Both the position numbers and the translations under genes were made by a program. From Clostridia bacterium (lineage in GTDB: Bacteria > Bacillota > Clostridia > Oscillospirales > Acutalibacteraceae), in the NCBI GenBank assembly GCA_017474045.1, contig JAFUHX010000056.1:1-64000 (forward strand): 64,000 nucleotides of DNA, given 5' to 3'. Of the stretch, positions 26,361 through 35,560 are shown in pieces (positions within the stretch are counted from its first letter, which is position 1; every line of letters starts with the position of its first letter). The notes beneath the pieces were generated by a model. The model was given only the letters and a program-made list of their open reading frames with translations. It was not told the origin of the DNA and searched no databases.

Positions 26361-27013
26361 GAGATCCTTATGAAGTTTTAGGCGTTCCCCGTGGCGCAAG
26401 TGAAGAACAGATTAAAACAGCATACAGAAATCTTGCTAAAAAATATCACCCCGACAATTATGCAAACAGTCCTCTTCAGGAAGTCGCAACTGAAAAAATG
26501 AAAGAGGTCAACGAAGCCTATGATGCTATTGTTTCGGGTAATTCCGGCAGTCAGCAAAGCTCCGGATATAACTATGGCTATGGATATAACGGTTCAAACA
26601 ACCGCGCTAATCAGGGCGGTTACTCTGAAAACTATTATTCCGGCCATACAACAAATGACTATACCTATGTTAAAAACCTGATAAACAGCAACCGTCTTGA
26701 CGATGCTGAAGTTCTTCTTGAAAATATGAATCGTCAGTCTCGCGACGCTGAGTGGTATTTCCTTAAAGGAAGGATTAACTATATACGCGGTTGGATTGAT
26801 GAAGCTTATTCCTATTTTTCAACTGCATACAGAATGAATCCTTCAAATCTTGAATATAAATCAAGCTTTGAAAACCTCAGAAACATGAAAAGTGGCGGCT
26901 TCAGAACAAGTCCTTCTGCTAATGACAGAGAGTGTTCTAACCTTTGTTGCGGTCTTCTTTGTGCCGATTCCTGCTGTGAATGTTGCGGCGGAGATATAAT
27001 TCCTTGCTGCTGA
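26357..27013 (+). CDS. J-domain (DnaJ-like) protein with Cys-rich tail
   Basis: 218 residues. An N-terminal J-domain ([20 protein letters not shown], with the diagnostic HPD in KYHPDNY) should stimulate an Hsp70 ATPase. A Gly/Tyr/Asn-rich linker follows, then a TPR-like helical pair ([20 protein letters not shown]). The C-terminus is crowded with cysteines ([20 protein letters not shown], ending IIPCC), unlike canonical DnaJ zinc fingers. It may bind metal or a lipid anchor. Co-transcribed and overlapping with the DUF5685 gene. Confidence 0.85.
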   Translation: MRDPYEVLGVPRGASEEQIKTAYRNLAKKYHPDNYANSPLQEVATEKMKEVNEAYDAIVSGNSGSQQSSGYNYGYGYNGSNNRANQGGYSENYYSGHTTNDYTYVKNLINSNRLDDAEVLLENMNRQSRDAEWYFLKGRINYIRGWIDEAYSYFSTAYRMNPSNLEYKSSFENLRNMKSGGFRTSPSANDRECSNLCCGLLCADSCCECCGGDIIPCC

Positions 27014-27027
27014 TAGGAGGATAAAAG

Positions 27028-27582
27028 GTGTCTAACGCTTCAAAAACTGCTTTTGGCGGAATAATGGTTGCTCTTGGTGTAGTTATAATGTTGCCGACTG
27101 CTCTTGAGATTTTTGTCTATGCTCTTCCGCTTTTTGCGGGACTTATAATTGTTCTTTGTGTTGTTGAGCTTGGAAAAAAATGGGCTTTTTCAGTTTATGC
27201 GGCAACATCTGTAATCGGATTTATTGTTGTTCCGAATAAAGAGGCTGTTTTGATGTATATTGCTTTCTTCGGCTATTATCCGATTCTGAAAGCAATACTT
27301 GAAAGCAAGGTTCCGAAATATCTTGAAATAATATTAAAATTCTTAGTTTTCAATGTTTCTGTTTGTCTTGCTACGGCTTTAATGATAAAATTTCTCGGTG
27401 TTCCCTTTGAACAGTTTATGGGTTTTGAGCAATCAAGCGCCTTGTCAAAATTTGCTCTTCCCAGTATGTTGATTTTAGGAAATGTTACTTTTGTTGTTTA
27501 TGATTTTTTTGTTTCCAACTTTGTTTCGGTCTATACTCTGAAATGGAGAAAGCGAATTAAATCAATTTTCAGATTCAAATAA
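27028..27582 (+). CDS. Integral membrane protein of unknown function
   Basis: 184 residues with about five transmembrane helices and few charged loops, ending in a basic C-terminus (LKWRKRIKSIFRFK) that would be cytoplasmic. GTG 27028 is the start, with AGGAGG upstream. Third gene of the operon with the DUF5685 and J-domain proteins. No family was recognised with confidence. Confidence 0.7.
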   Translation: MSNASKTAFGGIMVALGVVIMLPTALEIFVYALPLFAGLIIVLCVVELGKKWAFSVYAATSVIGFIVVPNKEAVLMYIAFFGYYPILKAILESKVPKYLEIILKFLVFNVSVCLATALMIKFLGVPFEQFMGFEQSSALSKFALPSMLILGNVTFVVYDFFVSNFVSVYTLKWRKRIKSIFRFK

Positions 27583-27604
27583 AAACTATGTTTATAATAA
27601 AAAG

Positions 27605-27632
27605 AAAAATCCACTTTATTGTGGATTTTTCT
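27605..27632. terminator. Bidirectional terminator
   Basis: AAAAATCCAC, loop TTTATT, GTGGATTTTT, then CTTTTTATT. It lies between the membrane-protein gene (+) and the histidine kinase gene (-). Confidence 0.8.
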
Positions 27633-27634
27633 TT

Positions 27635-29116
27635 TTATTGAATATCATAACCTGAAATATCAAACCAGAATTCAACGCCGTTTTCGTGGTTTACAACGCC
27701 ATATTTCTGATTGTGGAGATTCTGAGAAGAAGCAACCAATGCAAGACCAAGACCGAAACGTCCCTGACTTCTGGAACGTGCTTTGTCTGCTCTGTAAAAG
27801 CTTTCCCAAATGTTTTCAAGATCTTCGCTTTCAATGGGGAAACCGGTATTAAATACTGAGAGACGATAATTGTTGTCAATTAGTTTACAAGAAACCACAA
27901 TTTCTTTTTCGTTGTCAACATGAGAAACTGCGTTAGACATATAGTTGTCGAAAACATCTGCCAAAATATCAAAGTCACCGTAACCGATAAAGCTTTCATC
28001 AATATCAACACTTATTTTTATTCCTTGATTTTTAATATGCTGAAGCCTTGAAGATAAATATTTTTCAACAATAGAAATAATTTTGAAATTACTGCATTTT
28101 AAAATATAGCCATATTCATATTTCGTAATTTCCAGAAGTCTCATAACAAGGCTATTCATTTTCTCGGTTTCTTCAATAATAATGTTGCAGTATTCTTCCG
28201 GAGAACAGTCGTCAACATCAAGCATTATTGCCTCAGCATAACCTTGAATAATCGCTATAGGTGTTTTCAGTTCGTGAGAAGCGTTCGCGATAAAATATTT
28301 TCTGGTTTCCTCAATTCGCTTTTTCTTTTCAATGTCAAGCTCCAACTCTTCGTTTTTGGCTCTCAGGTCCTTGAGCGCTCTGTCTAAAGTAACCGAAAGG
28401 GAATTAACACTCGAAGAAAGCTCATCGAGCTCTCTGACAGCAAATTCAGGACATAGCTCACTAAAGTCTGTGTGAGTCATTTTTTTTGTAACTTTGATAA
28501 TTTTATTAAGAGGCTTCACAAAGGCTTCGAAAAAGACATAAACTGTGAGCATAAAAATGAGTGTCAGAAGAACACTGACAGAAACAATGGTCCAACTGGC
28601 AATGTTTGCGTTTCCGCTAATCGTTTCGGAGGAAGCGTAAATTTCAATGCTTTTGTTACTTCCGATCATCCCAAAAACATAATAGCATCCGTTGGCGAAA
28701 TATTCTTGCCTTTCTTCCATATAACTGTTTTGATCAAGGTCTCTGTGAGACAAAATTTTCATAATTCTCGGTTTGAGCTCACTGGTATCGTTGTTTAACT
28801 GAGAATTAAAAATCCAGTTATTAGTGTTTGTTGTATAAACCAAAACGTCTCTTGGTTTATAAATCTCAACATAAAATTGGTGCTCAGCCTCAATATCAGA
28901 AATAGTGCGCATGAAATTTTCATCTTCAAGGTCGAGGCTAATAATTTCTTCTGCGGCTTTGGTCATATTCTTTTTTGTTGAATAAATAAAAAGCTGCTCA
29001 AGAGTCAGAAACTGAAAAACATTTAAGGCTGTTACAATAATTATAATAATTGTAACAGAAAAGATATAACGCTTTTTTATACTGTTTTGATTTTTAATTT
29101 TTTCAGTCAGCTTCAT
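27635..29116 (-). CDS. Sensor histidine kinase
   Basis: 493 residues. Two transmembrane helices (about residues 18-40 and 170-195) flank an extracellular sensor of ~125 residues. A HAMP-like linker and a coiled-coil follow. The phospho-acceptor motif is IANASHELKTPIAIIQGY. The ATPase has N box NYMSNAVSHV and a G-rich G2 box in SQGRFGLGLALV. ATG 29116 overlaps the TGA of the response regulator gene (ATGA). Forms a two-component system with it. The signal is unknown. Confidence 0.9.
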   Translation of the reverse strand: MKLTEKIKNQNSIKKRYIFSVTIIIIIVTALNVFQFLTLEQLFIYSTKKNMTKAAEEIISLDLEDENFMRTISDIEAEHQFYVEIYKPRDVLVYTTNTNNWIFNSQLNNDTSELKPRIMKILSHRDLDQNSYMEERQEYFANGCYYVFGMIGSNKSIEIYASSETISGNANIASWTIVSVSVLLTLIFMLTVYVFFEAFVKPLNKIIKVTKKMTHTDFSELCPEFAVRELDELSSSVNSLSVTLDRALKDLRAKNEELELDIEKKKRIEETRKYFIANASHELKTPIAIIQGYAEAIMLDVDDCSPEEYCNIIIEETEKMNSLVMRLLEITKYEYGYILKCSNFKIISIVEKYLSSRLQHIKNQGIKISVDIDESFIGYGDFDILADVFDNYMSNAVSHVDNEKEIVVSCKLIDNNYRLSVFNTGFPIESEDLENIWESFYRADKARSRSQGRFGLGLALVASSQNLHNQKYGVVNHENGVEFWFDISGYDIQ

Positions 29117-29796
29117 TTGTGCCTCTCAATTTTATAGCCAACACCATAAACTGTTCTTAAATTTTTGTTTCCCCATTCACCAAGCTTTGTTCTAAGCCTT
29201 GCAACATGGGAATCAACAGTTCTGATGTCGCCAACATAGTCAAAGCCCCAAACGCTGTCAAGAAGCTGTTCACGGCTGAAGGCTTTTCCGGGGTTGTCAA
29301 GAAGTGTTTTAAGAATGTTATATTCTTTAAGAGTCAGATCAATTTCAACTCCGCCGATTCGAACCTCATGGGCATCATGGTCGAAAAATAAATCAGCGCT
29401 CTTTTGAGCAGAAGCCTCATCAGGTTTCGTTTCGGTTCTTCTGAGAAGAGCCTGAACCCTTTTAACAAGAACAGAAGGGCTGAAGGGCTTTGTAACGTAA
29501 TCGTCAGCGCCCGATTCATAACCCATAAGCTCATCAAATTCCTCGCTTCTTGCAGTAAGCATAATAACGGGAACAGTTGAGTGCTCTCTGATTTTTCGGC
29601 AAACTTCCCAACCGTTGAGTCCGGGCATCATAATGTCAAGAATAATCAGAGAAATGCTGTTTTTGTTTTCCTCAAAAAGAAAATATGCATCGTCGCCGTT
29701 TTCAGCTTCGATGGTTTCATAACCGGCTTTTTTCAAAAAGCTGGAGACCAATTTTGTAATTTTAGTTTCATCATCTGCAATTAGAATTTTGTTCAT
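29113..29796 (-). CDS. OmpR-family response regulator
   Basis: 227 residues. Receiver domain with the acidic pair DDE, phospho-acceptor Asp in LIILDIMMPGLNGW, then MLTARSEEFD and the Lys in YVTKPFSP. A winged-helix output domain follows (LTLKEYNILKTLLDNPGKAF, TVDSHVARLRTKLG). ATG 29796 is preferred with GGCGGTG as ribosome-binding site; an in-frame GTG lies three codons upstream. First gene of the pair with the kinase. Confidence 0.9.
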   Translation of the reverse strand: MNKILIADDETKITKLVSSFLKKAGYETIEAENGDDAYFLFEENKNSISLIILDIMMPGLNGWEVCRKIREHSTVPVIMLTARSEEFDELMGYESGADDYVTKPFSPSVLVKRVQALLRRTETKPDEASAQKSADLFFDHDAHEVRIGGVEIDLTLKEYNILKTLLDNPGKAFSREQLLDSVWGFDYVGDIRTVDSHVARLRTKLGEWGNKNLRTVYGVGYKIERHK

Positions 29797-29941
29797 TGTA
29801 ATCACCGCCTTTTATGATTATACAATAAAAATTTGTATAGTGCAATAAGTTGTTAAAAATTTGTTAATATTTTTAAATGGAAAATAGCAAAAGTCTCTTC
29901 AACATCATAGAATAAATTAGAAAATTTAAGGTGGTGTTAAT

Positions 29942-30166
29942 GTGATTTATATAAAATTTGCAAGTGTAACCTTGGCTGAGAAGGCAAAGAATCTTTTGCT
30001 TTCAAGGTCAATAAAGTCATATATTAAAAAAAATCCCAATCCAAATCATAAGGAAGGCTGCAATTATGCCTTGTTTGTCTATGGTGATATCTCAACTGCA
30101 TTCAGAATTATTGAGAAGAACTCTGTTTCAAATTTAGGAATTGAAAGCTTTGGCGAAAAGCCATGA
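29942..30166 (+). CDS. DUF3343 family (putative Se/S carrier-like) protein
   Basis: 74 residues, GTG start with AAGGTGG before it. The family, known from anaerobic Firmicutes, is described as a putative selenium/sulfur carrier-like protein and is often found beside class-V aminotransferases. Here it overlaps such a gene directly (ATGA). A single cysteine lies in GCNYALF (residue about 40), where a persulfide or selenide could be carried; this is inference. Confidence 0.75.
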   Translation: MIYIKFASVTLAEKAKNLLLSRSIKSYIKKNPNPNHKEGCNYALFVYGDISTAFRIIEKNSVSNLGIESFGEKP

Positions 30167-31302
30167 TATATCTTGATAATGCAGCAACGTCTTTTCCAAA
30201 GCCGGAGGGAGTAATCAGGGCGGTTACTTATGCTCAGCGGTATGCCGCAAATCCGGGCAGAGCAGGTCATGAGCTTTCGCTTTCAGCGGAAAAAATTGTT
30301 TATTATACCCGCGAAAAATTGGCGCTTATGTTTAATTCATCTGTTGAAAATGTTGTTTTCACTAAAAACTGTACGGAAAGCTTAAACATTGCAATCAAAG
30401 GAACGGTTTCTCAGGGAGACCATGTTGTAGTTTCATCAATGGAGCATAACAGCGTTCTGAGACCTGTTGAATATCTTTCTTCAAAAGGGAAAATAACCTA
30501 TGATGTTGCAAGAGTGTATCCTGATAACGACGAAAAAACACTTTCTGAATTTCAGAAAGCTATTAAAAAGGAAACTTCTCTGGTTGTTTGCAGTCATGCC
30601 TCAAACGTTTTCGGAAGCGTATTGCCGATTGAAAAAATCGGAAGGCTTTGCAAGGAAAAAGGGATAGTTTTTGTTGTTGATGCGGCTCAATCGGCGGGAA
30701 TGATTGAAATTGATATTGAAAAAATGAATATAGACATTCTTTGCCTGCCCGGACACAAAGGACTTCTGGGACCAATGGGAACAGGCGTTATGATTATAAA
30801 AAATGCCGAAAAAACAGAAACGCTTATTCATGGCGGTACCGGAAGTATGTCTTTGAATCTGAAACAGCCCGAGTTTCTTCCGGATAAATTCGAAAGCGGA
30901 ACACTTAACCTTCCGGGAATAGCGGGTGTTTCGGCAGGAATTGATTTTCTTTTGACAAAAAGAAACAGCCTTGAGGCTGAAAGAGCCTTGATAAATCTTT
31001 TGAAAGAAGATTTGAAAAATATTAAAGGTATTACTGTTTACGACAATATGCATGGCAAAATCTTTTCTCCCGTCTTGTCGTTTAATCTTTTGAATTTTCA
31101 TAGCGAAGAGGTTGCAGAAAAGCTTTCTCAAAGCGGAATTGCTGTCAGGGCAGGATATCATTGCTCGCGGTTAGCTCATAAAACCTATGAAACCGACAAA
31201 AACGGAACGGTCAGAGTCAGTGTAGGTCTGTTTAACCAAAAAAAAGATATAAAAAATTTAGTTTTTTGCCTCAATAAAATTGCAATGAACAATAATATGT
31301 GA
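30163..31302 (+). CDS. Cysteine desulfurase-like aminotransferase class V
   Basis: 379-residue PLP enzyme of the CsdB/SufS group. The N-terminus is [14 protein letters not shown]. The PLP-binding lysine is in [15 protein letters not shown]. The likely catalytic cysteine is in [12 protein letters not shown] near the C-terminus. It should release sulfur (or selenium) from cysteine (or selenocysteine) as a persulfide. It is coupled to the DUF3343 gene, a possible acceptor. No selD, yedF or Fe-S scaffold genes are adjacent, so the sulfur/selenium destination is undefined. Confidence 0.88.
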   Translation: MIYLDNAATSFPKPEGVIRAVTYAQRYAANPGRAGHELSLSAEKIVYYTREKLALMFNSSVENVVFTKNCTESLNIAIKGTVSQGDHVVVSSMEHNSVLRPVEYLSSKGKITYDVARVYPDNDEKTLSEFQKAIKKETSLVVCSHASNVFGSVLPIEKIGRLCKEKGIVFVVDAAQSAGMIEIDIEKMNIDILCLPGHKGLLGPMGTGVMIIKNAEKTETLIHGGTGSMSLNLKQPEFLPDKFESGTLNLPGIAGVSAGIDFLLTKRNSLEAERALINLLKEDLKNIKGITVYDNMHGKIFSPVLSFNLLNFHSEEVAEKLSQSGIAVRAGYHCSRLAHKTYETDKNGTVRVSVGLFNQKKDIKNLVFCLNKIAMNNNM

Positions 31303-31388
31303 TAAAATTATATAAAAGAAGCGCGATTTGATTTTTTTCTGTTCAAATCGCAATAAGAAGTTTAATTATTAGGTTGGTGCTTGATTTT

Positions 31389-32258
31389 ATGGTAATATTT
31401 TTCCAGTCACTTTTTGAAAATATTATTAAGCTTGTTTCTTCTGTCAAGTGGAATGATATTCTCGATATTGTTGTTGTGACCTTTGTTCTTTATTATTTTA
31501 TAAAGCTTTTCAGGCAGACCAGAGCAATTAACCTTGTTAAAGGTTTTGTTTTGCTTGGTGTTTGCTATCTTTTGGTCTCGGCACTCAATATGTCAACCAG
31601 CACCTATCTGTTCAGTCGAATTTTTAATGATATCGTAATTGTTGTAATCCTTCTGTTTCAGCCTGAGATCAGACACGCTGTTGAATCCGTGGGACGAGGT
31701 GACTTTAAAAAGCTTAATATTTTTTCAACTCATTCCACGAAAGTAACAAATGAACAGCTTCGCGCCTCTGCTTCTCATATTGCTAAAGCTGCTTGTGACA
31801 TGAGCGAAAAAAAAATCGGAGCTTTGATTGTTATTGAAGGAAAAAGCCCTGTCGGTGAAATCGTTTCAACGGGAAGTACGGTTGATAGCGTTGTTTCTGC
31901 CGAAGTTATTAAAAACATATTTTTCCCGAAGGCACCACTTCATGACGGAGCGATCGTAATAAGCAACAACAGAATTCATTCCGCAGGATGTATTCTTCCG
32001 CTGACCTCTAACGAAATCAGCAAGGATTTAGGCACTCGTCACCGTGCTGCGTTGGGAATGAGTGAGCATTACGATTCTTTAGTGGTTGTTGTTTCTGAAG
32101 AAACGGGAATGATTTCTGTAGCTCAGGATTCAAGACTTATGAAAAATATTTCAGACGGTGAGCTGATTGAAGCAATAACCAACTTCCTGATTGATGAGGA
32201 TGAAAAAGAAAAATCTATTTCAAGATCAAAACGGAGGAAATCTGCCGATGAAAAATAA
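31389..32258 (+). CDS. cdaA: Diadenylate cyclase CdaA
   Basis: About 289 residues. Three N-terminal transmembrane helices are followed by the DisA_N catalytic domain with LHDGAIVI (DGA motif) and LGTRHRAALGMSE (RHR motif), which converts two ATP into cyclic di-AMP. The gene order cdaA-cdaR is the standard one. Start: the longest frame begins TTG 31374, but ATG 31389 follows a G-rich GGTTGGTG and is more plausible; this is uncertain by 15 bases. c-di-AMP controls potassium, osmotic balance and cell-wall homeostasis. The cdaR gene overlaps by 11 bases. Confidence 0.93.
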   Translation: MVIFFQSLFENIIKLVSSVKWNDILDIVVVTFVLYYFIKLFRQTRAINLVKGFVLLGVCYLLVSALNMSTSTYLFSRIFNDIVIVVILLFQPEIRHAVESVGRGDFKKLNIFSTHSTKVTNEQLRASASHIAKAACDMSEKKIGALIVIEGKSPVGEIVSTGSTVDSVVSAEVIKNIFFPKAPLHDGAIVISNNRIHSAGCILPLTSNEISKDLGTRHRAALGMSEHYDSLVVVVSEETGMISVAQDSRLMKNISDGELIEAITNFLIDEDEKEKSISRSKRRKSADEK

Positions 32259-33567
32259 ATCCGGTTTGTTTGAAAAAATTATTTATAACAACAAGATTCT
32301 TTTTGTTTTTTCTCTTGTTTTTTCAATTGCTCTGTGGGCAGTTATCAAGGTTAATTTCAGTAGTGATTCAATAAGAAATCTTTCAGATATAAAAATTTCA
32401 ATTGACGCTTCTCTTGCTGAAGAAAACGGCTATAGAATTTTTGCTGAGGAAGATGACCTTACTGTTGATGTTGAAGTATCAGGAAAAAGCTATGATCTCA
32501 GCTCATATTCTCTTGATAAAAGTGATATTATTGTTGAAGCAACAGCCGGCTATGTTGATTCAGCAGGCTATAAAGTTCTTAACATTACGGCGAGATCTGT
32601 TTTGAGCGATGTAACCGTAACGGGAATTTATCCTTCAACAATAACTGTCTTTTTTGACAGAGAGGCAACCGATACCTTTAATGTTGAAGCCAGACTTAAA
32701 AACAAAGCTTCTGAGCTTGTTTCGGGCGATTATGTTGCCGGTCAGCCGGTAGCTTCGCTAAATACTGTTGAAGTCAGCGGACCTGCAAGTGTTGTTTCCT
32801 CAATCAACAAGGTTTATTTTGAAACTGAGTTTTCTTCTGAAGAGCTTCCTCTCGAGGCAACAAAAGAAAAAGCGGCAAGCTTGGTTTATGACACAGAAAA
32901 CGAAAGAGGAAATCAATTCCTTGTTTGCAAGAGCATTGATGACAAGTCTAATCCTGCAACCGTAACTGTTCCGGTTTCAATTAAGAAAACGATTAAAACT
33001 GATGTTAAGTTTGTTAATGAGCCCGCTTATTTTGAAACTGATCCTCCAAAAATTTCGATTTCTCCGTCAACGGTTGATATTCTGATGAATACTCAGGATG
33101 AAAAGGATATTCCGGACTCAATTATCGTGGGAACAATTGATTTCAAAGAACTTGAAAACAAGAATAATCAGCTCATCTTTGATGCGGACGAAAAAAGCCT
33201 TGCTCTTTTTGCTGATAAAACAAAAAACAGCTTTTCAGTCAATGTTGATCTTTCAGATTATTCTTCAAAAACCTTTGAGGAATTGCCGGGTAACATTGTT
33301 GTACTCAACCAGACTGAAGGATATAAATATGATGTTGACCTTAATAACAGCAGTTTTAAAACAATAACAGTTTACGGACCTTCAAAAAGCTTGAAAAAAA
33401 TCAAAGCCGAAGACCTTCAGGCTGAAATCAATGTGTATTCACTTGATTTAAATAATGCAGGACGACAAAAGGTTGAAATTTCAAATATTTCAATTCAAAG
33501 TGAAACGGTTGACGATTGCTGGGTTTACGGAACATATTATGCTTATGTTACTGTTTCTGAAAAATAA
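32248..33567 (+). CDS. cdaR: YbbR-domain protein CdaR
   Basis: 439 residues. One N-terminal transmembrane anchor (KILFVFSLVFSIALWAVI) and about four extracellular YbbR repeats of 80-90 residues, each with an YPSTITVFFD- or SPSTVDILM-like strand. CdaR binds and regulates CdaA in related Firmicutes. ATG 32248 is supported by CGGAGG upstream and lies inside the end of cdaA, so translation is coupled. glmM, which often follows in other Firmicutes, is absent here. Confidence 0.9.
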   Translation: MKNKSGLFEKIIYNNKILFVFSLVFSIALWAVIKVNFSSDSIRNLSDIKISIDASLAEENGYRIFAEEDDLTVDVEVSGKSYDLSSYSLDKSDIIVEATAGYVDSAGYKVLNITARSVLSDVTVTGIYPSTITVFFDREATDTFNVEARLKNKASELVSGDYVAGQPVASLNTVEVSGPASVVSSINKVYFETEFSSEELPLEATKEKAASLVYDTENERGNQFLVCKSIDDKSNPATVTVPVSIKKTIKTDVKFVNEPAYFETDPPKISISPSTVDILMNTQDEKDIPDSIIVGTIDFKELENKNNQLIFDADEKSLALFADKTKNSFSVNVDLSDYSSKTFEELPGNIVVLNQTEGYKYDVDLNNSSFKTITVYGPSKSLKKIKAEDLQAEINVYSLDLNNAGRQKVEISNISIQSETVDDCWVYGTYYAYVTVSEK

Positions 33568-33568
33568 A

Positions 33569-33603
33569 AAAACGCAGACTCTTTTCTTTATGAGTCTGCG
33601 TAA
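33569..33603. terminator. Bidirectional terminator
   Basis: ACGCAGACTC, loop TTTTCTTTAT, GAGTCTGCGT with A-run before and TAATTTTTATTTT after. It serves cdaAR (+) and the phosphoesterase gene (-). Confidence 0.8.
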
Positions 33604-33606
33604 TTT

Positions 33607-34728
33607 TTATTTTCTTTTTCTTGTCAGAAAATACATTGTAGCAGCTGTTGCAGCAGCGCAGAGAAAAATCTTAACATATTTTTCAACTTGTTTAACAGAT
33701 GAAGGCGCATGAGAAAGAATAAATTCCAAAGTCGGTTTGCTTGGCTTGTAGTCACAGAGCTGTTCCATTGTTACGGTATAATTTTTGTAATTTTCAGGAT
33801 TGTTTTCGTCAATTTCAAAAATTCTGACTCCACGCTTGCTTCCCGGGCCGTAGGTATTAAAGCCACAGCATTGAGTATAGCCCAAATCAATTCCTTCAAC
33901 CTTTTTAACAAAGCTGTTGATGTGGTCATGACCTACAAAAACGCCGAGAATGTCACCTTTTTCCTTGAAGGCTTCAAATTCACCGTTATTGATGTCGGGG
34001 GCAGCAGGTGATTCCTTCATAAAGCCACCTTTTGAAATCGTTTCGTCATCTAAAACATAAAATTCATTTTTGTGGCTGAAAAAGGCTTCAACACGGCCTT
34101 TTTTAAAAGGACTGCAGCGCTTGAGTGCTTTATAAAATTCCGGCAGGGGAATATGCTGAAAAACAATAGCCGGAATATAATTTCCGTTAACCTTCTTCAG
34201 TTCATCGCGCTTTTCTTTGTACCATTTGATTTGTTCTTTATAAACAGGAGAATAAACTCCGTCGGGTTCTTTGGCGTTTGAATCGATTATATAAAGAGCC
34301 AAAGCATCTTTTTTTCCGTCGCTGCTTTTTACAGTTAAACAAAACGTTGCTGTGTCAGCTGAACTTCGGCTTTCAGAATAAATAAAATAGGGAAGCTTTT
34401 TATAAATTTTTTCCATCTGCTCCGAGTTTGAAATTCCGCAGTCTCTGTCGTGGTTGCCGAAGGTAGCGGTATAGGGGATTGAGTAGGCTCTCATAACAGC
34501 AGTTAAATCTGAAATAACGTTTTTAACCTTTTCAAGAGTATTATCTTTAAAGCAAGGCGAATAACCGCTGATTTGGTCGCCTGAAAAAACAACAAGGTCA
34601 GGCATTTCTTTTTCAACAGCCAGCTTAATAAGTTTAAGTGTGTCAGGATTTAAAGGGAATTTTTCCTGCGTGTCAGCAATTTGCATTATTTTAAATTTGC
34701 CGTTTTTAAATTTGAGTTCATTGTTCAT
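33607..34728 (-). CDS. Metallophosphoesterase with C-terminal membrane tail
   Basis: 373 residues of the calcineurin-like phosphoesterase fold. Metal motifs: KIMQIADTQEKF, VFSGDQISG, TFGNHDRD, FQHIPLPEF and GVFVGHDHIN. The C-terminal helix (KIFLCAAATAATMYFLTRKRK) is hydrophobic then basic, so the enzyme appears tail-anchored with the catalytic domain in the cytoplasm. ATG 34728 has GGCGG upstream; a longer in-frame start adds hydrophobic residues but no ribosome-binding site. Substrate unknown. Convergent with cdaAR. Confidence 0.85.
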   Translation of the reverse strand: MNNELKFKNGKFKIMQIADTQEKFPLNPDTLKLIKLAVEKEMPDLVVFSGDQISGYSPCFKDNTLEKVKNVISDLTAVMRAYSIPYTATFGNHDRDCGISNSEQMEKIYKKLPYFIYSESRSSADTATFCLTVKSSDGKKDALALYIIDSNAKEPDGVYSPVYKEQIKWYKEKRDELKKVNGNYIPAIVFQHIPLPEFYKALKRCSPFKKGRVEAFFSHKNEFYVLDDETISKGGFMKESPAAPDINNGEFEAFKEKGDILGVFVGHDHINSFVKKVEGIDLGYTQCCGFNTYGPGSKRGVRIFEIDENNPENYKNYTVTMEQLCDYKPSKPTLEFILSHAPSSVKQVEKYVKIFLCAAATAATMYFLTRKRK

Positions 34729-34833
34729 AATAAAACCGCCTGTCAGAAATATTATTAGATATACTAACACTTTTTTTAAATAATAACAAGTGAAAAATCA
34801 GTGGTAATTTTCAATAAAATTTTTAAAAATCTA

Positions 34834-34862
34834 TTTACACTTTATGTGATATATGCTATAAT
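34834..34862 (+). promoter_or_regulatory. Promoter of hpf
   Basis: TTTACA at 34834-34839, 17-base spacer, extended -10 TGCTATAAT (TATAAT 34857-34862). The roughly 70-base leader contains a small hairpin ACGCTTTAAGCGT near 34898. Confidence 0.7.
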
Positions 34863-34938
34863 CAAGCTAAGAAAAGGGAGGCAATATCTCAGCAATCAAC
34901 GCTTTAAGCGTGATTTAATATAGAAAGGAGATGACGTT

Positions 34939-35466
34939 ATGAAAATAACAGTTATCGGCAAAAAATGCACACCCAGAGAATCTTTTAAGGAAAGAGCAGA
35001 AAAACGACTTGCCAAAATTGATAAATTCTTCGGCTCAGATGCCGAAGCAAAAATTAAGGCAACCGTTGAAAAAAATGAACAAATCGTTGAAGTTACGATT
35101 TTTCATGAAGGAATTTTCTTTCGTTCTCAGGAACGAGCTCAAACCTTAAACGATGCACTCGACCGTTGTGTTGATTCGCTGGTTCGTCAGATCCGCAAAA
35201 ACAAAACCAAGGTTGAAAAGCGTCTTTATAACGGAGCTTTTGAACAGTTTGATGCTATTGACACTTTCGACAGCGAGGATGAATATAACATTGTTCGCTC
35301 AAAAGAAATAACTCTTAAGCCTCAGAGTGTTGATGAAGCCGTGTTACAAATGAATCTTCTTGACCATCAGTTTTATGTGTTCCTCAACAGCGCAGACGAC
35401 AAAATCTGTGTGGTTTATTCCAGAAAAGATGGCGGTTATGGTCTGATTATTCCGACAATAGATTGA
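34939..35466 (+). CDS. hpf: Ribosome hibernation promoting factor, long form
   Basis: 175 residues. The N-terminal S30AE/YfiA domain (about 1-100) binds in the mRNA/tRNA channel of the 30S subunit. The C-terminal segment (about 120-175, VDEAVLQMNLLDHQFYVFLN region) is the dimerisation domain that joins two 70S ribosomes into 100S particles. The presence of both marks the long form typical of Firmicutes. GAAAGGAG lies before ATG 34939, and the upstream promoter is strong. Confidence 0.93.
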   Translation: MKITVIGKKCTPRESFKERAEKRLAKIDKFFGSDAEAKIKATVEKNEQIVEVTIFHEGIFFRSQERAQTLNDALDRCVDSLVRQIRKNKTKVEKRLYNGAFEQFDAIDTFDSEDEYNIVRSKEITLKPQSVDEAVLQMNLLDHQFYVFLNSADDKICVVYSRKDGGYGLIIPTID

Positions 35467-35494
35467 TTTAATCAAAACTTTATGATAAAATAAC

Positions 35495-35531
35495 TCTGGC
35501 GGTAGGGAAACCTGCCGTCAGTTTTAGTTTT
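35495..35531 (+). terminator. Terminator of hpf
   Basis: CTGGCGGTAGG, GAAA, CCTGCCGTCAG followed by TTTTAGTTTTC. GNRA loop and T-rich tail. Confidence 0.75.
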
Positions 35532-35560
35532 CATTTTAACGAAAGCGGGTTTAATTTAAT

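Noticed and set aside
31323-31351. Hairpin GCGATTTGA / TCAAATCGC before cdaA as a terminator
   Set aside because: No T run follows on either reading; the stem could be an mRNA structure but function is not supported.
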